A stretch of DNA of 19,471 nt from Prolixibacteraceae bacterium (GTDB lineage: Bacteria > Bacteroidota > Bacteroidia > Bacteroidales > Prolixibacteraceae): the NCBI GenBank assembly GCA_017998095.1, contig JAGODU010000073.1:1-19471 (forward strand). The letters are read 5' to 3'. How positions within the stretch are numbered: position 1 is the stretch's first letter; each line of letters begins with the position of its first letter. The notes beneath the pieces are model-generated. The model saw only the letters and a program-made list of their open reading frames with translations. It searched no databases and was not told the DNA's origin. Shown here piece by piece: positions 7,060 to 15,213 of this stretch. The translations under genes and the position numbers were made by a program.

Positions 7060-8718
7060 ATGACAAAACCCTTTAAACCTGAAATGGAAATATTTGGATC
7101 CCTAATAATATCTATGATCACTCGTATCATGCATGTTGTATTTGTATTTGTTTTTTCAATCGTGTTTATGGGATGTAATTTGTTTTTTGATAAAGAAGAA
7201 ACAAGCTTAGCTCAATTGAAAAGTTTTACAGATTATGAAGATGCAATAAACGGAGTATATGGAATATTAAATATTTCTATTAACAACAATAGGAACATTG
7301 ATTATTTTTATGCCAATTTAAAAGCCGATGATCTGTCGATATGGGGAGGTTTTAGGTCTGATTACTATATTACTCCCGAAAATTATATTGATTATCTTTA
7401 CAATTCAGGCTCAAATTCCTGTAATCAAATCGGCTCTGGATACAATCAAGAAGATGGCACAAATACTTCCTATACATGGAATAATTTATATAAAACCATA
7501 GTATCGGCAAATAATATAATTGGCCAGTATCCCGCATATAAAGATGATGGAAAAATATATGGGATCATTGGAGAAGCATACCTGATAAGAGCTTATTGCT
7601 ATTTTCGCCTCACCCATATTTACGGGGAAATACCATTAATTGAAGATACTGATGTAAACTTTACTGTTCCAAAATCACCATTTGTTGAAATATATGAGTT
7701 GATAGAATATGATCTTATGATGGCAAAGAAATTTTTGCCATCAAATAATGATTCGGCCAGAATTCCATTTGTCACACCACATAAAGGTACTGTAGGGACA
7801 ATTTTGGCTGAACTTTACCTCTGTTGGGCTGGATACCCAGTTAAAGATTATTCAAAATATGAAATGGCTATGAATACTGCCAGTACAGTAATCGATAGTA
7901 TGGATTATTTTGGAATGGGATTAGTAGATGATTTTGCCGGGTTATGGGGGAATAATAATTTATATAATAAAGAAGCTGTATTTAGTGTTTACTCTAACAA
8001 AGAAAAGATTCGATATTTTAATGTCCCGGAGTCCAAAATTTTTGATATTTATAATGGGTCTTATTACTATACAGAATATGAATTTTACAATCATTATCCA
8101 AAAAATTACAGGAGAGATATTACTTTCATTAATAAGCTGTATTATATCACCATTTCACTAACTGAGTCTGGTGAATATTATGTGAAAGTTGATTCCTTAT
8201 ATATTGACAAAGCACTTCCATGTGTTAATTTGATATATCGGAAGTTTAATTATTTTGATATTTTCCGGGATAAGAACTTTACCCTTGATACCATAAATAG
8301 GGAATGCTATGGTAATCAACGATTCGACCTTTACCGTTTTGCACATACCTTGTTGACTTACTCCGAAGCCGCTGCGCGATGTGGGCATTTGGATTCTAAG
8401 GCTTATGAATGTGTAAACATGATCCGTCGCAGGGCTAATCATCTTGATTTACATACTCCTTCAGAGTTTGATCTTAAGCCCGGGCTTTCAGCTGAAGCTT
8501 TTATCGATTCGGTAGTTGCTGAACGCGGATGGGAATTGGCCGGTGAACCAGAAGGTCGTTGGTTTGACCTTATAAGGCTCGAGAAAGTCGAAGATTTGCC
8601 GCAATTAAGGGGAATTAGAGACATTGATTTTCCTTTTAACAAAATTGTTACCAAAGAAGATTATTATTTTCCCATTCCACAAGGAGATATTCTATTGAAT
8701 CCGGCTTTAGGAAAATAG
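7060..8718 (+). CDS. SusD/RagB-family outer-membrane nutrient-binding lipoprotein
   Basis: SusD-type lipoproteins sit on the cell surface and close over the SusC barrel to deliver substrate. From ATG 7060 the product is 552 residues. A hydrophobic stretch precedes a lipobox FMGC at Cys39. The internal ATG at 7114 (MITRIMHVVF…) would give a more ordinary 20-residue signal peptide and may be the true start. The N-terminal part has the TPR-like pattern of the family (DAINGVYGIL, GEAYLIRAYCYFRLTHIYGEIPLI). The C-terminal part has the conserved LLTYSEAAARCG…CVNMIRRRA, then ERGWELAGEPEGRWFDLIRL and the YYFPIPQGDILLNP ending. The length is normal and it is certainly paired with the preceding susC, the gap being 4 nt. 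Confidence 0.95.
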   Translation: MTKPFKPEMEIFGSLIISMITRIMHVVFVFVFSIVFMGCNLFFDKEETSLAQLKSFTDYEDAINGVYGILNISINNNRNIDYFYANLKADDLSIWGGFRSDYYITPENYIDYLYNSGSNSCNQIGSGYNQEDGTNTSYTWNNLYKTIVSANNIIGQYPAYKDDGKIYGIIGEAYLIRAYCYFRLTHIYGEIPLIEDTDVNFTVPKSPFVEIYELIEYDLMMAKKFLPSNNDSARIPFVTPHKGTVGTILAELYLCWAGYPVKDYSKYEMAMNTASTVIDSMDYFGMGLVDDFAGLWGNNNLYNKEAVFSVYSNKEKIRYFNVPESKIFDIYNGSYYYTEYEFYNHYPKNYRRDITFINKLYYITISLTESGEYYVKVDSLYIDKALPCVNLIYRKFNYFDIFRDKNFTLDTINRECYGNQRFDLYRFAHTLLTYSEAAARCGHLDSKAYECVNMIRRRANHLDLHTPSEFDLKPGLSAEAFIDSVVAERGWELAGEPEGRWFDLIRLEKVEDLPQLRGIRDIDFPFNKIVTKEDYYFPIPQGDILLNPALGK

Positions 8719-8757
8719 AAGGTTAGGTCTATATAATTAAGATTCAGAATATATTTA

Positions 8758-8767
8758 CCCCCCCCCC
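8758..8767. repeat. C10 homopolymer tract between AT-rich palindromes
   Basis: Ten consecutive C in an otherwise AT-rich intergenic region, between the susD stop and a truncated gene. It is flanked on both sides by AATATATT-like sequence. Such tracts are prone to slippage, but no promoter or start codon is obviously placed to be switched by it. Confidence 0.7.
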
Positions 8768-8859
8768 AATATATTAATAATCAAATACTATTTAATTATC
8801 CATACCGTTATTGTTAAATACTTCTGATGGAAAGCATTTAAAATAGCTATAATAAAATC

Positions 8860-9042
8860 ATGAGATATTTTTTTACAATTCTTTTATTTTCATTGTTTCC
8901 AATAGCTTCATTCTCCCAACCATTTCAGGTAAAAGGGTATGTGAAGGATAAATCATCAGGGGACATTCTTCCTAATGCTCATGTTTTTATTGATACTCAT
9001 GAAAAAGTTATAGTTGCCAATAATTATGGGTTTAAATTCTAA
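8860..9042 (+). pseudogene. N-terminal stub of a TonB-receptor-type gene (carboxypeptidase-regulatory-like domain)
   Basis: Only 60 residues: a signal peptide (MRYFFTILLFSLFPIASFSQ) followed by VKGYVKDKSSGDILPNAHVFIDTHEKV…NNYGF. This is the opening of the carboxypeptidase-regulatory-like domain found at the start of Bacteroidota TonB-dependent receptors. Such a domain normally continues for about 40 more residues and then a plug and barrel. Here the frame stops two codons after NNYGF. Skipping one base near 9035 would extend the reading (…GFNSKLTLLLK…) for a few more domain-like residues, suggesting a frameshift followed by a large deletion. The rest of the receptor is missing and the mutA promoter begins about 55 nt later. 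It cannot work as a transporter. Confidence 0.72.
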
Positions 9043-9098
9043 GTTAACATTACTGCTAAAAATCAGCTTTTTTTCTCCCTTAACTTATATAAATCAAT

Positions 9099-9106
9099 TA
9101 CCTTTG
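9099..9106 (+). promoter_or_regulatory. Bacteroidota -7 promoter box TACCTTTG upstream of mutA
   Basis: TACCTTTG matches the Bacteroidota sigma-ABfr -7 consensus TAnnTTTG exactly and lies 33 nt before the mutA ATG. A clear TTTG -33 box is not visible at the right spacing; a T-rich stretch occupies that place. It supports the mutA start at 9140 and shows that the mutase operon has its own promoter. Confidence 0.55.
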
Positions 9107-9139
9107 CCCACGTTTTTTAATTTTCAACACAGTTATGTT

Positions 9140-11053
9140 ATGGCAGAGAATAATATAAATCTCTTTAAAGAGTTCCCTCCGGTTTCAACTGCCGATTGGC
9201 AGGCTAAAATTGAAGCCGACCTGAAAGGGAAAGATTTCGAAAAAACACTGGTATGGAGAACAAATGAAGGTTTTAATGTTCGTCCGTATTACAGGGAAGA
9301 AGATCTTCAAAGTTTAAAGTATCTTAATACTTTACCGGGGCAGTTTCCTTATGTCAGGGGCACTAAAGAAAGCGGCAATGAGTGGCTGATTCGTCAGGAT
9401 ATTGAAGTCGGCTGTTTTAGTGAAGCTAACAAGAAAGCTCTTGAATTGTTGAACAAGGGAATTAACTCTCTCGGGTTCATCATCAAAGGTGATGAAGACC
9501 TTACTGCTTCTGATCTTGAAAGACTTCTCAATGGTATTGACCTCAATGCATGTGAAGTGAATATTTCACGTTGTCATCACAAACCAGCAAGCTACAGCCT
9601 TCTTGCTCAGTACATAAAAAAGAATTACGGTGAAAATTCAACTGTAAAGGCATCCGTAAAGGTTGACCCTATCGGAAGATTGGTGCGTAAAGGCTCTTTG
9701 GAAATGTCTGAATTTGATGGTTTGAAAATGCTTATTGAAGAAACTGAAACTTTGAGCAATTTCAAGGTTGTTTCTGTCAATGGTAAATTCCTTCGTGATT
9801 CTGGTTCTTCAATTGTTCAGGAACTTGGTTTCTCACTTGCTCAGGGCGCAGAATACATGACACGCCTTACTGAAATGGGAGTTGAAGCTTATGATGCAGC
9901 ATCGAAAATAAAATTCAACTTTGGTGTTGGTGCCAATTATTTCATGGAAATAGCTAAGCTTCGCGCAGCACGCTTGATGTGGGCTAAGATTGTTGAAGCT
10001 TATGAGCCAAAATGCAATTGCGGCGATGATTGCGATTGTGAAGACGAATGTAAAGACGGCATTTGTAATTGTTGTGGTGCAATGGCTATTCATAGTGAAA
10101 ATACAATCTGGAACAAGACTGTATATGATCCATACGTAAATATGCTTCGCACTCAAACAGAAGCAATGAGCGCTGTTCTTGGCGGAACAGATTCATTGAC
10201 TGTATTGCCATTCAATGCTATTTATGAAAAGCCAACTGATTTTTCTGAAAGGATAGCCCGCAATCAACAGTTGCTTTTAAAAGAAGAATCACATTTCGAT
10301 AAGATAGCAGATCCTGCAGCCGGTTCATACTATATTGAAAACCTTACTAATAATATTGCTGACCTTGCATGGAAATTATTCCTTGATGTTCAGGAAAAAG
10401 GTGGTTTCATAGCTGCATTTAAAGAAGGATTTGTTCAATCACAGATTGAAGCTACAGCTGCTAAACTTGATTCAGCAATAGCTACACGCAGGGAAAACCT
10501 GCTTGGAACAAATCAGTTTCCAAACTTTACTGAGTATATTCAGAATGAGCTTGACGCAGAAATATTTGCAAGAAAATCATGCAAATCTGCTGATGCTATA
10601 GCTGAACCTTTGAAACGTTATCGCGGTGCACAGGCTTTCGAATCATTGCGTTATGCAACTGACATGTATGCAAAAGATCGTAAACGTCCGCTGGTATTCA
10701 TGCTTACTATTGGCAATCTTGCAATGAGGAAAGCTCGTGCACAGTTTGCTTGTAATTTCTTCGCTGTAGCAGGTTTTGATGTTGTAGAAGGCAAAGGTTA
10801 TTCTGATGTTGAGGAAGGTATAGTTGACGCTGTTGAAGCCGGAGCTTCAATTGTAGTTATCTGTAGTTCAGACGATGAATATGCTGAGTTTGCTCCTCAG
10901 GCAGCTGAAAAGCTTATTGATGAAATCTTTGTTGTTGCCGGTAACCCTGCATGCAAGGAAGAATTAGAAGCTAAAGGGATAAGTAATTTCATCCATGTTA
11001 AGAGCAATCTTTTGAATGAATTGATCAGATATCAAAAGGAATTGGGTATTTAG
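9140..11053 (+). CDS. mutA: methylmalonyl-CoA mutase small subunit
   Basis: This is the non-catalytic beta subunit of the heterodimeric adenosylcobalamin enzyme that interconverts succinyl-CoA and (R)-methylmalonyl-CoA. The product is 637 residues from the ATG at 9140 (MAENNINLFKEFPPV). An open frame extends further upstream to 9014, but that part is leftover receptor sequence and promoter. The N-terminal half is the TIM-barrel mutase domain (ADWQAKIEADLKGKDFEKTLVWRTNEGF; later KIKFNFGVGANYFMEIAKLRAARLMWAKIVEAY; then TVYDPYVNMLRTQTEAMSAVLGG). The C-terminal part is a degenerate B12-binding-like domain lacking the DxHxxG cobalt-ligand motif, as expected for this subunit. An odd feature is a cysteine-rich insert at residues 292-312 with eight Cys (292, 294, 298, 300, 304, 309, 311, 312), next to the barrel's active-site helix region. 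mutB follows after a small inserted gene. Confidence 0.95.
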   Translation: MAENNINLFKEFPPVSTADWQAKIEADLKGKDFEKTLVWRTNEGFNVRPYYREEDLQSLKYLNTLPGQFPYVRGTKESGNEWLIRQDIEVGCFSEANKKALELLNKGINSLGFIIKGDEDLTASDLERLLNGIDLNACEVNISRCHHKPASYSLLAQYIKKNYGENSTVKASVKVDPIGRLVRKGSLEMSEFDGLKMLIEETETLSNFKVVSVNGKFLRDSGSSIVQELGFSLAQGAEYMTRLTEMGVEAYDAASKIKFNFGVGANYFMEIAKLRAARLMWAKIVEAYEPKCNCGDDCDCEDECKDGICNCCGAMAIHSENTIWNKTVYDPYVNMLRTQTEAMSAVLGGTDSLTVLPFNAIYEKPTDFSERIARNQQLLLKEESHFDKIADPAAGSYYIENLTNNIADLAWKLFLDVQEKGGFIAAFKEGFVQSQIEATAAKLDSAIATRRENLLGTNQFPNFTEYIQNELDAEIFARKSCKSADAIAEPLKRYRGAQAFESLRYATDMYAKDRKRPLVFMLTIGNLAMRKARAQFACNFFAVAGFDVVEGKGYSDVEEGIVDAVEAGASIVVICSSDDEYAEFAPQAAEKLIDEIFVVAGNPACKEELEAKGISNFIHVKSNLLNELIRYQKELGI

Positions 11054-11107
11054 AGATAAGTATCAAGACACAAGACACAAGACACAAGACACAAGACACA
11101 AGACAAG
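11053..11107. repeat. 7-bp tandem repeat array, left boundary of the four-helix-bundle cassette
   Basis: Heptamers run AGATAAG, TATCAAG, then five perfect ACACAAG (11068-11102) and a partial ACAAG. The array lies between the mutA stop and the next small gene. The 11-mer AAGTATCAAGA (11058-11068) is exactly complementary to TCTTGATACTT (11479-11489) at the end of that gene. Confidence 0.9.
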
Positions 11108-11115
11108 ATAGGGAT

Positions 11116-11484
11116 ATGCATAATTATTTGGAATTGAAATTTTGGAAGAAATCGAGAGAGTTGGTAAAGCAGGTTTATCTGATTACTGATTCATTTCCTA
11201 AGAATCAACAATTCTGTCTTTCAAATCAGATGCAGCGTGCTGTTATATCAATTCCATCTAATATTGCAGAAGGAGCCGGTCGTAATTCAAGTAAGGAATT
11301 TGTTCGTTTTCTTGACATTGCTAATGGTTCAGCCTTTGAGTTAGAGACTCAGCTGTTTTTAAGTTATGATTTTGGATATGTTACTTCAGAAATAATAAAT
11401 TCATTGATTTCTGATCTAAAAGAAATTCAGAAGATGATTTACAAGTTCAGACTGAATCTTGAAAAGAAAGATCTTGATTCTTGA
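11116..11484 (+). CDS. four-helix-bundle protein of the S23 / 23S rRNA intervening-sequence family
   Basis: This 122-residue protein shows the full family pattern: LKFWKKSRELVKQVYLITDSFP, LSNQMQRAVISIPSNIAEG (the signature), GRNSSKEFVRFLDIANGSAFELETQLFLS, then a C-terminal helix. The family forms small helical-bundle oligomers. Members are encoded in intervening sequences of 23S rRNA in several bacteria and as free genes, and are related to the Avd proteins of diversity-generating retroelements. Their biochemical role is unclear, and binding of nucleic acid is the usual suggestion. Here it sits between mutA and mutB (62-nt and 43-nt gaps), inside inverted arrays of 7-bp repeats. Its stop codon lies within the right array. 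The arrangement looks like a cassette inserted into a metabolic operon; a role in mutase function seems unlikely. Confidence 0.9.
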   Translation: MHNYLELKFWKKSRELVKQVYLITDSFPKNQQFCLSNQMQRAVISIPSNIAEGAGRNSSKEFVRFLDIANGSAFELETQLFLSYDFGYVTSEIINSLISDLKEIQKMIYKFRLNLEKKDLDS

Positions 11485-11502
11485 TACTTGATACTTGATA
11501 CC
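11471..11502. repeat. 7-bp tandem repeat array, right boundary of the four-helix-bundle cassette
   Basis: Heptamers run ATCTTGA, TTCTTGA, TACTTGA, TACTTGA and a partial TACC. They are inverted relative to the left array: TCTTGATACTT (11479-11489) is the exact complement of 11058-11068. The first two units are the last codons and TGA stop of the four-helix-bundle gene. Confidence 0.9.
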
Positions 11503-11527
11503 AATTATAAAATAAAAGAAGACAATT

Positions 11528-13684
11528 ATGAATCCGAATTTTAAAAATATAAATATTAAAGAATCAAAAGGTACTTGCTGCTGTGGCGATTCTTCCAATG
11601 TAGAAGTTGGTAAAGAAAACATGTGGAACACACCTGAACAGATACCTGTTAAACCTGTATATACAAAGTCTGACCTTGAAGGTATGGAACATTTGAATTA
11701 TGCAGCCGGTATTGCTCCTTTCCTCCGCGGACCTTATTCAGGCATGTATGCAATGCAACCATGGACAATACGTCAGTACGCCGGTTTCTCAACTGCTGAA
11801 GAATCAAACGCTTTCTACAGAAGAAACCTTGCTGCCGGACAAAAAGGTCTTTCAGTTGCATTCGACCTTGCTACTCACCGTGGTTATGATTCAGATCATC
11901 CACGTGTAGTTGGTGATGTTGGAAAAGCCGGTGTGGCTATCGATTCAATCCTCGATATGAAGATTCTTTTCGATCAGATACCACTCGACAAGATGTCTGT
12001 TTCAATGACAATGAACGGTGCTGTACTACCTGTACTTGCATTCTATATTGTTACAGGTCTTGAACAGGGTGCAACCCTTGAACAGCTTTCAGGTACTATA
12101 CAAAACGATATCCTGAAGGAATTCATGGTGCGTAACACCTATATTTATCCTCCTGAATTTTCAATGAAGATCATTGCTGATATTTTTGAATATACAGCGA
12201 AGAATATGCCTAAGTTCAATTCAATTTCAATATCAGGCTACCACATGCAGGAAGCAGGGGCAACTGCTGATATTGAAATGGCTTATACACTTGCCGACGG
12301 ACTTGAATATCTGAGAGCAGGTATAGCAGCAGGGATGGACATCGATGCATTTGCGCCTCGTCTTTCTTTCTTCTGGGCTATCGGGATGAACCATTTCATG
12401 GAAATAGCCAAGATGCGTGCAGCGAGAATGATTTGGGCAAAGCTGGTTAAACAGTTCAATCCAAAGAATCCAAAGTCAATGGCTTTGCGTACACACTCAC
12501 AAACATCAGGATGGTCGCTTACTGAGCAGGATCCTTTCAATAATGTGGGTCGTACAGCTATCGAAGCAATGGCTTCAGCATTAGGTCACACACAATCACT
12601 TCATACAAATGCACTTGACGAAGCAATTGCATTGCCTACTGACTTTTCAGCACGTATTGCACGCAATACTCAGATTTATATTCAGCAGGAAACTGAAATA
12701 TGCCGTTCACTCGACCCATGGGCAGGTTCTTATTATGTAGAGTCATTGACAAAAGACCTTTACACAAAAGCCTGGGCTTTGATTGAAGAAGTTGAAAAAC
12801 TTGGCGGTATGGCCAAAGCAATTGAAACAGGCGTACCAAAAATGCGTATTGAAGAAGCTGCTGCACGTACACAGGGACGTATCGATTCAGGCAATCAGAC
12901 TATCGTTGGATTGAACAAGTATCGTCTTGAAAAAGAAGATCCTATTGATATTCTTGAAGTAGACAATACTGCAGTGCGTATTTCACAGATTGAAAGACTT
13001 AAAAATCTTCGTGCCAACAGGAATGAAGAAGAAGTTAAGGCAGCCCTTGCAGCTATTACCAAATGTGCTGAAACAAAACAAGGCAACCTTCTTGAGTTAT
13101 CAATAGAAGCTGCTAAGAAACGTGCATCATTAGGTGAAATTTCAGATGCCTGCGAAAAAGTGGCAGGAAGATATAAAGCAATAATCAGAACAATTGAAGG
13201 TGTGTATTCATCAGAAGCTAAAAATGACGGTGACTTTGCCCAGGCTGTGAAGTTAGTCGAGAAATTTGCAGAATTAGAAGGTCGTCAGCCTCGAATTATG
13301 ATTGCAAAGATGGGACAGGACGGACATGACCGAGGTGCTAAGGTTGTAGCAACAGGTTATGCTGACCTTGGCTTTGATGTTGACATGGGACCACTGTTCC
13401 AGACACCTGAAGAAAGTGCTAAGCAAGCCGTTGAAAATGACGTGCATGTATTGGGTGTTTCTTCTTTAGCAGCAGGTCACAAGACTCTCGTTCCTTCAGT
13501 AATTGAAGAATTGAAGAAGCTTGGCAGGGAAGACATCATTGTAATAGCAGGTGGTGTAATTCCGGCACAGGATTATCAATATCTTTATGATGCTGGCGTT
13601 GCTGCTATCTTTGGACCCGGAACAAGCGTTGCTACTGCCGGAAAGAAGATAATGGAAATACTTCTTGAGATTTACTCAGAATAA
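11528..13684 (+). CDS. mutB: methylmalonyl-CoA mutase large (catalytic) subunit
   Basis: This catalytic, cobalamin-binding subunit makes the succinyl-CoA/methylmalonyl-CoA interconversion used in propionate or succinate metabolism. The 718-residue product has the normal length. The TIM-barrel substrate domain shows [52 protein letters not shown] and [15 protein letters not shown]. In the C-terminal B12 domain the lower cobalt ligand is H600 in D598-G-H600-D-R-G603, followed by [14 protein letters not shown] and [11 protein letters not shown]. The ATG at 11528 follows AAAAGAAG. An odd feature is a CCC triplet (Cys17-19) in the N-terminal arm, before the conserved [10 protein letters not shown]; this arm normally wraps onto the small subunit, which here carries its own cysteine cluster. 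A terminator follows directly. Confidence 0.97.
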   Translation: MNPNFKNINIKESKGTCCCGDSSNVEVGKENMWNTPEQIPVKPVYTKSDLEGMEHLNYAAGIAPFLRGPYSGMYAMQPWTIRQYAGFSTAEESNAFYRRNLAAGQKGLSVAFDLATHRGYDSDHPRVVGDVGKAGVAIDSILDMKILFDQIPLDKMSVSMTMNGAVLPVLAFYIVTGLEQGATLEQLSGTIQNDILKEFMVRNTYIYPPEFSMKIIADIFEYTAKNMPKFNSISISGYHMQEAGATADIEMAYTLADGLEYLRAGIAAGMDIDAFAPRLSFFWAIGMNHFMEIAKMRAARMIWAKLVKQFNPKNPKSMALRTHSQTSGWSLTEQDPFNNVGRTAIEAMASALGHTQSLHTNALDEAIALPTDFSARIARNTQIYIQQETEICRSLDPWAGSYYVESLTKDLYTKAWALIEEVEKLGGMAKAIETGVPKMRIEEAAARTQGRIDSGNQTIVGLNKYRLEKEDPIDILEVDNTAVRISQIERLKNLRANRNEEEVKAALAAITKCAETKQGNLLELSIEAAKKRASLGEISDACEKVAGRYKAIIRTIEGVYSSEAKNDGDFAQAVKLVEKFAELEGRQPRIMIAKMGQDGHDRGAKVVATGYADLGFDVDMGPLFQTPEESAKQAVENDVHVLGVSSLAAGHKTLVPSVIEELKKLGREDIIVIAGGVIPAQDYQYLYDAGVAAIFGPGTSVATAGKKIMEILLEIYSE

Positions 13685-13705
13685 ATCAGAATTCATTATA
13701 AAAAT

Positions 13706-13741
13706 AAAGCTCTGTCGTAAAAGGCAGAGCTTTGTTTTTTT
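13706..13741 (+). terminator. rho-independent terminator after mutB
   Basis: AAAGCTCTG (13706-13714) pairs perfectly with CAGAGCTTT (13725-13733), and a G followed by seven T ends the signal (to 13741). It lies 21 nt after the mutB stop, between convergent genes. The T-rich reverse side (AAAATAAAG upstream) means it could also serve the minus-strand gene. Confidence 0.88.
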
Positions 13742-13772
13742 ATAATATATTCTATATGGCTGTTCATAAATA

Positions 13773-13860
13773 CCAGATTATCAATACGTGGCAATCTGTT
13801 GTATTGCATGGTCATTGGGAGCGCAGCGCGGCAATCTGTTCTTATAGGGGGGCCAGATTA
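13773..13860. repeat. REP-like intergenic repeat patch
   Basis: GGCAATCTGTT occurs at 13790-13800 and again at 13830-13840, exactly 40 bp apart. CCAGATTA occurs at 13773-13780 and 13853-13860, 80 bp apart. CAGATT and AATCTG face each other, giving a nested symmetric layout. The core TCATTGGGAGCGCAGCGCGG between the two copies resembles, from memory, the dispersed GTCATTGCGAGG…GGCAATCT repeats seen in many genomes. The last copy overlaps the stop codon of the next minus-strand gene. Confidence 0.6.
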
Positions 13861-15213
13861 TTCTTTTATCAGATTATAACAAGTAACCTTTTCTTTATTA
13901 CTTAATTTAACTACAAAAACTCCTTTTTCAAGTGTTGTTATGTCAATAGGGTTTGTGAATATCGATTGATCCAATACTTTACGACCATTCAAATTAAAGA
14001 TTTGAATGCTATTGCTTTCCTCTGACAGATTGCTGAACCATATTTCAGAATTAGCAGGGTTTGGATAGATATAATTATCATTGGTTTCTTTCATTCCTGT
14101 TCCGGCTGTTTCCTGAACCGTAATTTTAAATGTTGTACTGTTCGAACTGTAACCTTTGTCAATACCAAGGATTTTCACAGTGAACTTCCCTGCTTTTTCA
14201 GCAATACCGGTAATGGTCATTGTACTATTGTCAAAAGTTAAGCCCTTGGGTAAATTTGATAGTGAATAAGTTATTTCATCGCCTTCATCAGGATCTGAAA
14301 ATAGAACAGGAATTTCAATATTAACCTTATCATTTTTGTTGATCAGAGTATCTTTCATCGTGCCTTTTTTTTCAGGCATCAGATTTGAAAAGTAGATAGA
14401 GTCATTTACTATTAGCTTTTCCATTGAACCTCCAAATACTAAAATCGGGGGGAATCCTTCACCAAGATTGGCGACTCTGTTTCTTACATTTTTTACATCA
14501 GCCATACTCACGTGCATCAATATTATACATTTTGCCTTGAGATGTCTTTTGAAGAATTCACTGTTAGTCTTAGATTTCAAAAGTGCATTATTATTAAGGA
14601 ATGCAATGTCTATTTGTTTGTCTAACAGGCCACTGTTGATATATTCGGTTGTATCTTCCAGTGTATTATCACCTGTGTGGAATATCTTCAGTCCGTTAAT
14701 ATCAATCCAGTAACCCAGATTGTAAAGAGGGTAGGCGTTATCGTGTTTCAGATTGTACCCTGTAAAATTTATACCATTGATTGTAGTATCTACAGAGCCG
14801 TATTTCTGAGGTTTTAAGCTAAACATACGATCTCCTGCTTCAGAGGTTAAAGTGCTTGTCCTGGTTGTTGAATCACCGACAAATACAGATTGTGGATTGT
14901 TTACAAGATATGTTTTTATCATGCCTATACTGTAATGATCGGGGTGAGTGTGGGTCACAAAGTAAAGATCGCTTTTGTCAAAAGGAGATTCTCCTTTTTG
15001 AATCATATCATTCACAAATGTCTCTGCATTATCAATGCCATTCCCAACGGGATAACTATACAATGCGTCGATTAGAACTTTCTTATCATTGTTTTTAATC
15101 ATGAAACTTTCGGTTCCTATAAAAGTAATTTCAGCATTAGGTTTTACCTGGGAAAAGGCAGTAAAAACAGATGTCAGCAGAAGTGCCGACATAATAAAAG
15201 AATGTTTTTTCAT
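13858..15213 (-). CDS. secreted metallo-beta-lactamase-fold hydrolase with Ig-like and T9SS sorting domains
   Basis: A 451-residue exported protein. The signal peptide is residues 1-21 (…FTAFSQ). The MBL-fold domain (about 27-270) has the metal motif H88-T-H90-P-D92-H93, with H157, D182 (HTGDN) and H234 as likely further ligands. The UlaG-like, substrate-unspecified type is the best match. About 285-368 is an Ig/cadherin-like domain (FSDPDEGDEITYSLSNLPKGLTF…ITGIAEKAG). The C-terminus (379-451) is a T9SS type A sorting domain: YIYPNPANSEIWFSN, IQIFNLNGRKVLDQS, IDITTLEKGVFVVKL. The protein should therefore cross the inner membrane by Sec and the outer membrane by T9SS. It is convergent with mutB and probably a single-gene unit. 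The natural substrate is unknown. Confidence 0.88.
   Translation of the reverse strand: MKKHSFIMSALLLTSVFTAFSQVKPNAEITFIGTESFMIKNNDKKVLIDALYSYPVGNGIDNAETFVNDMIQKGESPFDKSDLYFVTHTHPDHYSIGMIKTYLVNNPQSVFVGDSTTRTSTLTSEAGDRMFSLKPQKYGSVDTTINGINFTGYNLKHDNAYPLYNLGYWIDINGLKIFHTGDNTLEDTTEYINSGLLDKQIDIAFLNNNALLKSKTNSEFFKRHLKAKCIILMHVSMADVKNVRNRVANLGEGFPPILVFGGSMEKLIVNDSIYFSNLMPEKKGTMKDTLINKNDKVNIEIPVLFSDPDEGDEITYSLSNLPKGLTFDNSTMTITGIAEKAGKFTVKILGIDKGYSSNSTTFKITVQETAGTGMKETNDNYIYPNPANSEIWFSNLSEESNSIQIFNLNGRKVLDQSIFTNPIDITTLEKGVFVVKLSNKEKVTCYNLIKE

Noticed and set aside
9014..9139. N-terminal extension of MutA from an ATG at 9014
   Set aside because: The added residues have no mutase similarity, overlap the receptor stub and span the promoter box; the ATG at 9140 gives the family-like start.
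9833..10156. Minus-strand open frame of 107 codons opposite mutA
   Set aside because: It is fully antisense to a well-conserved enzyme and has no recognisable domain; its hydrophobic run mirrors the Cys-rich insert.
11060..11107. Heptamer array as a CRISPR array
   Set aside because: Units are 7 bp, contiguous and without spacers, so this is a simple tandem repeat.
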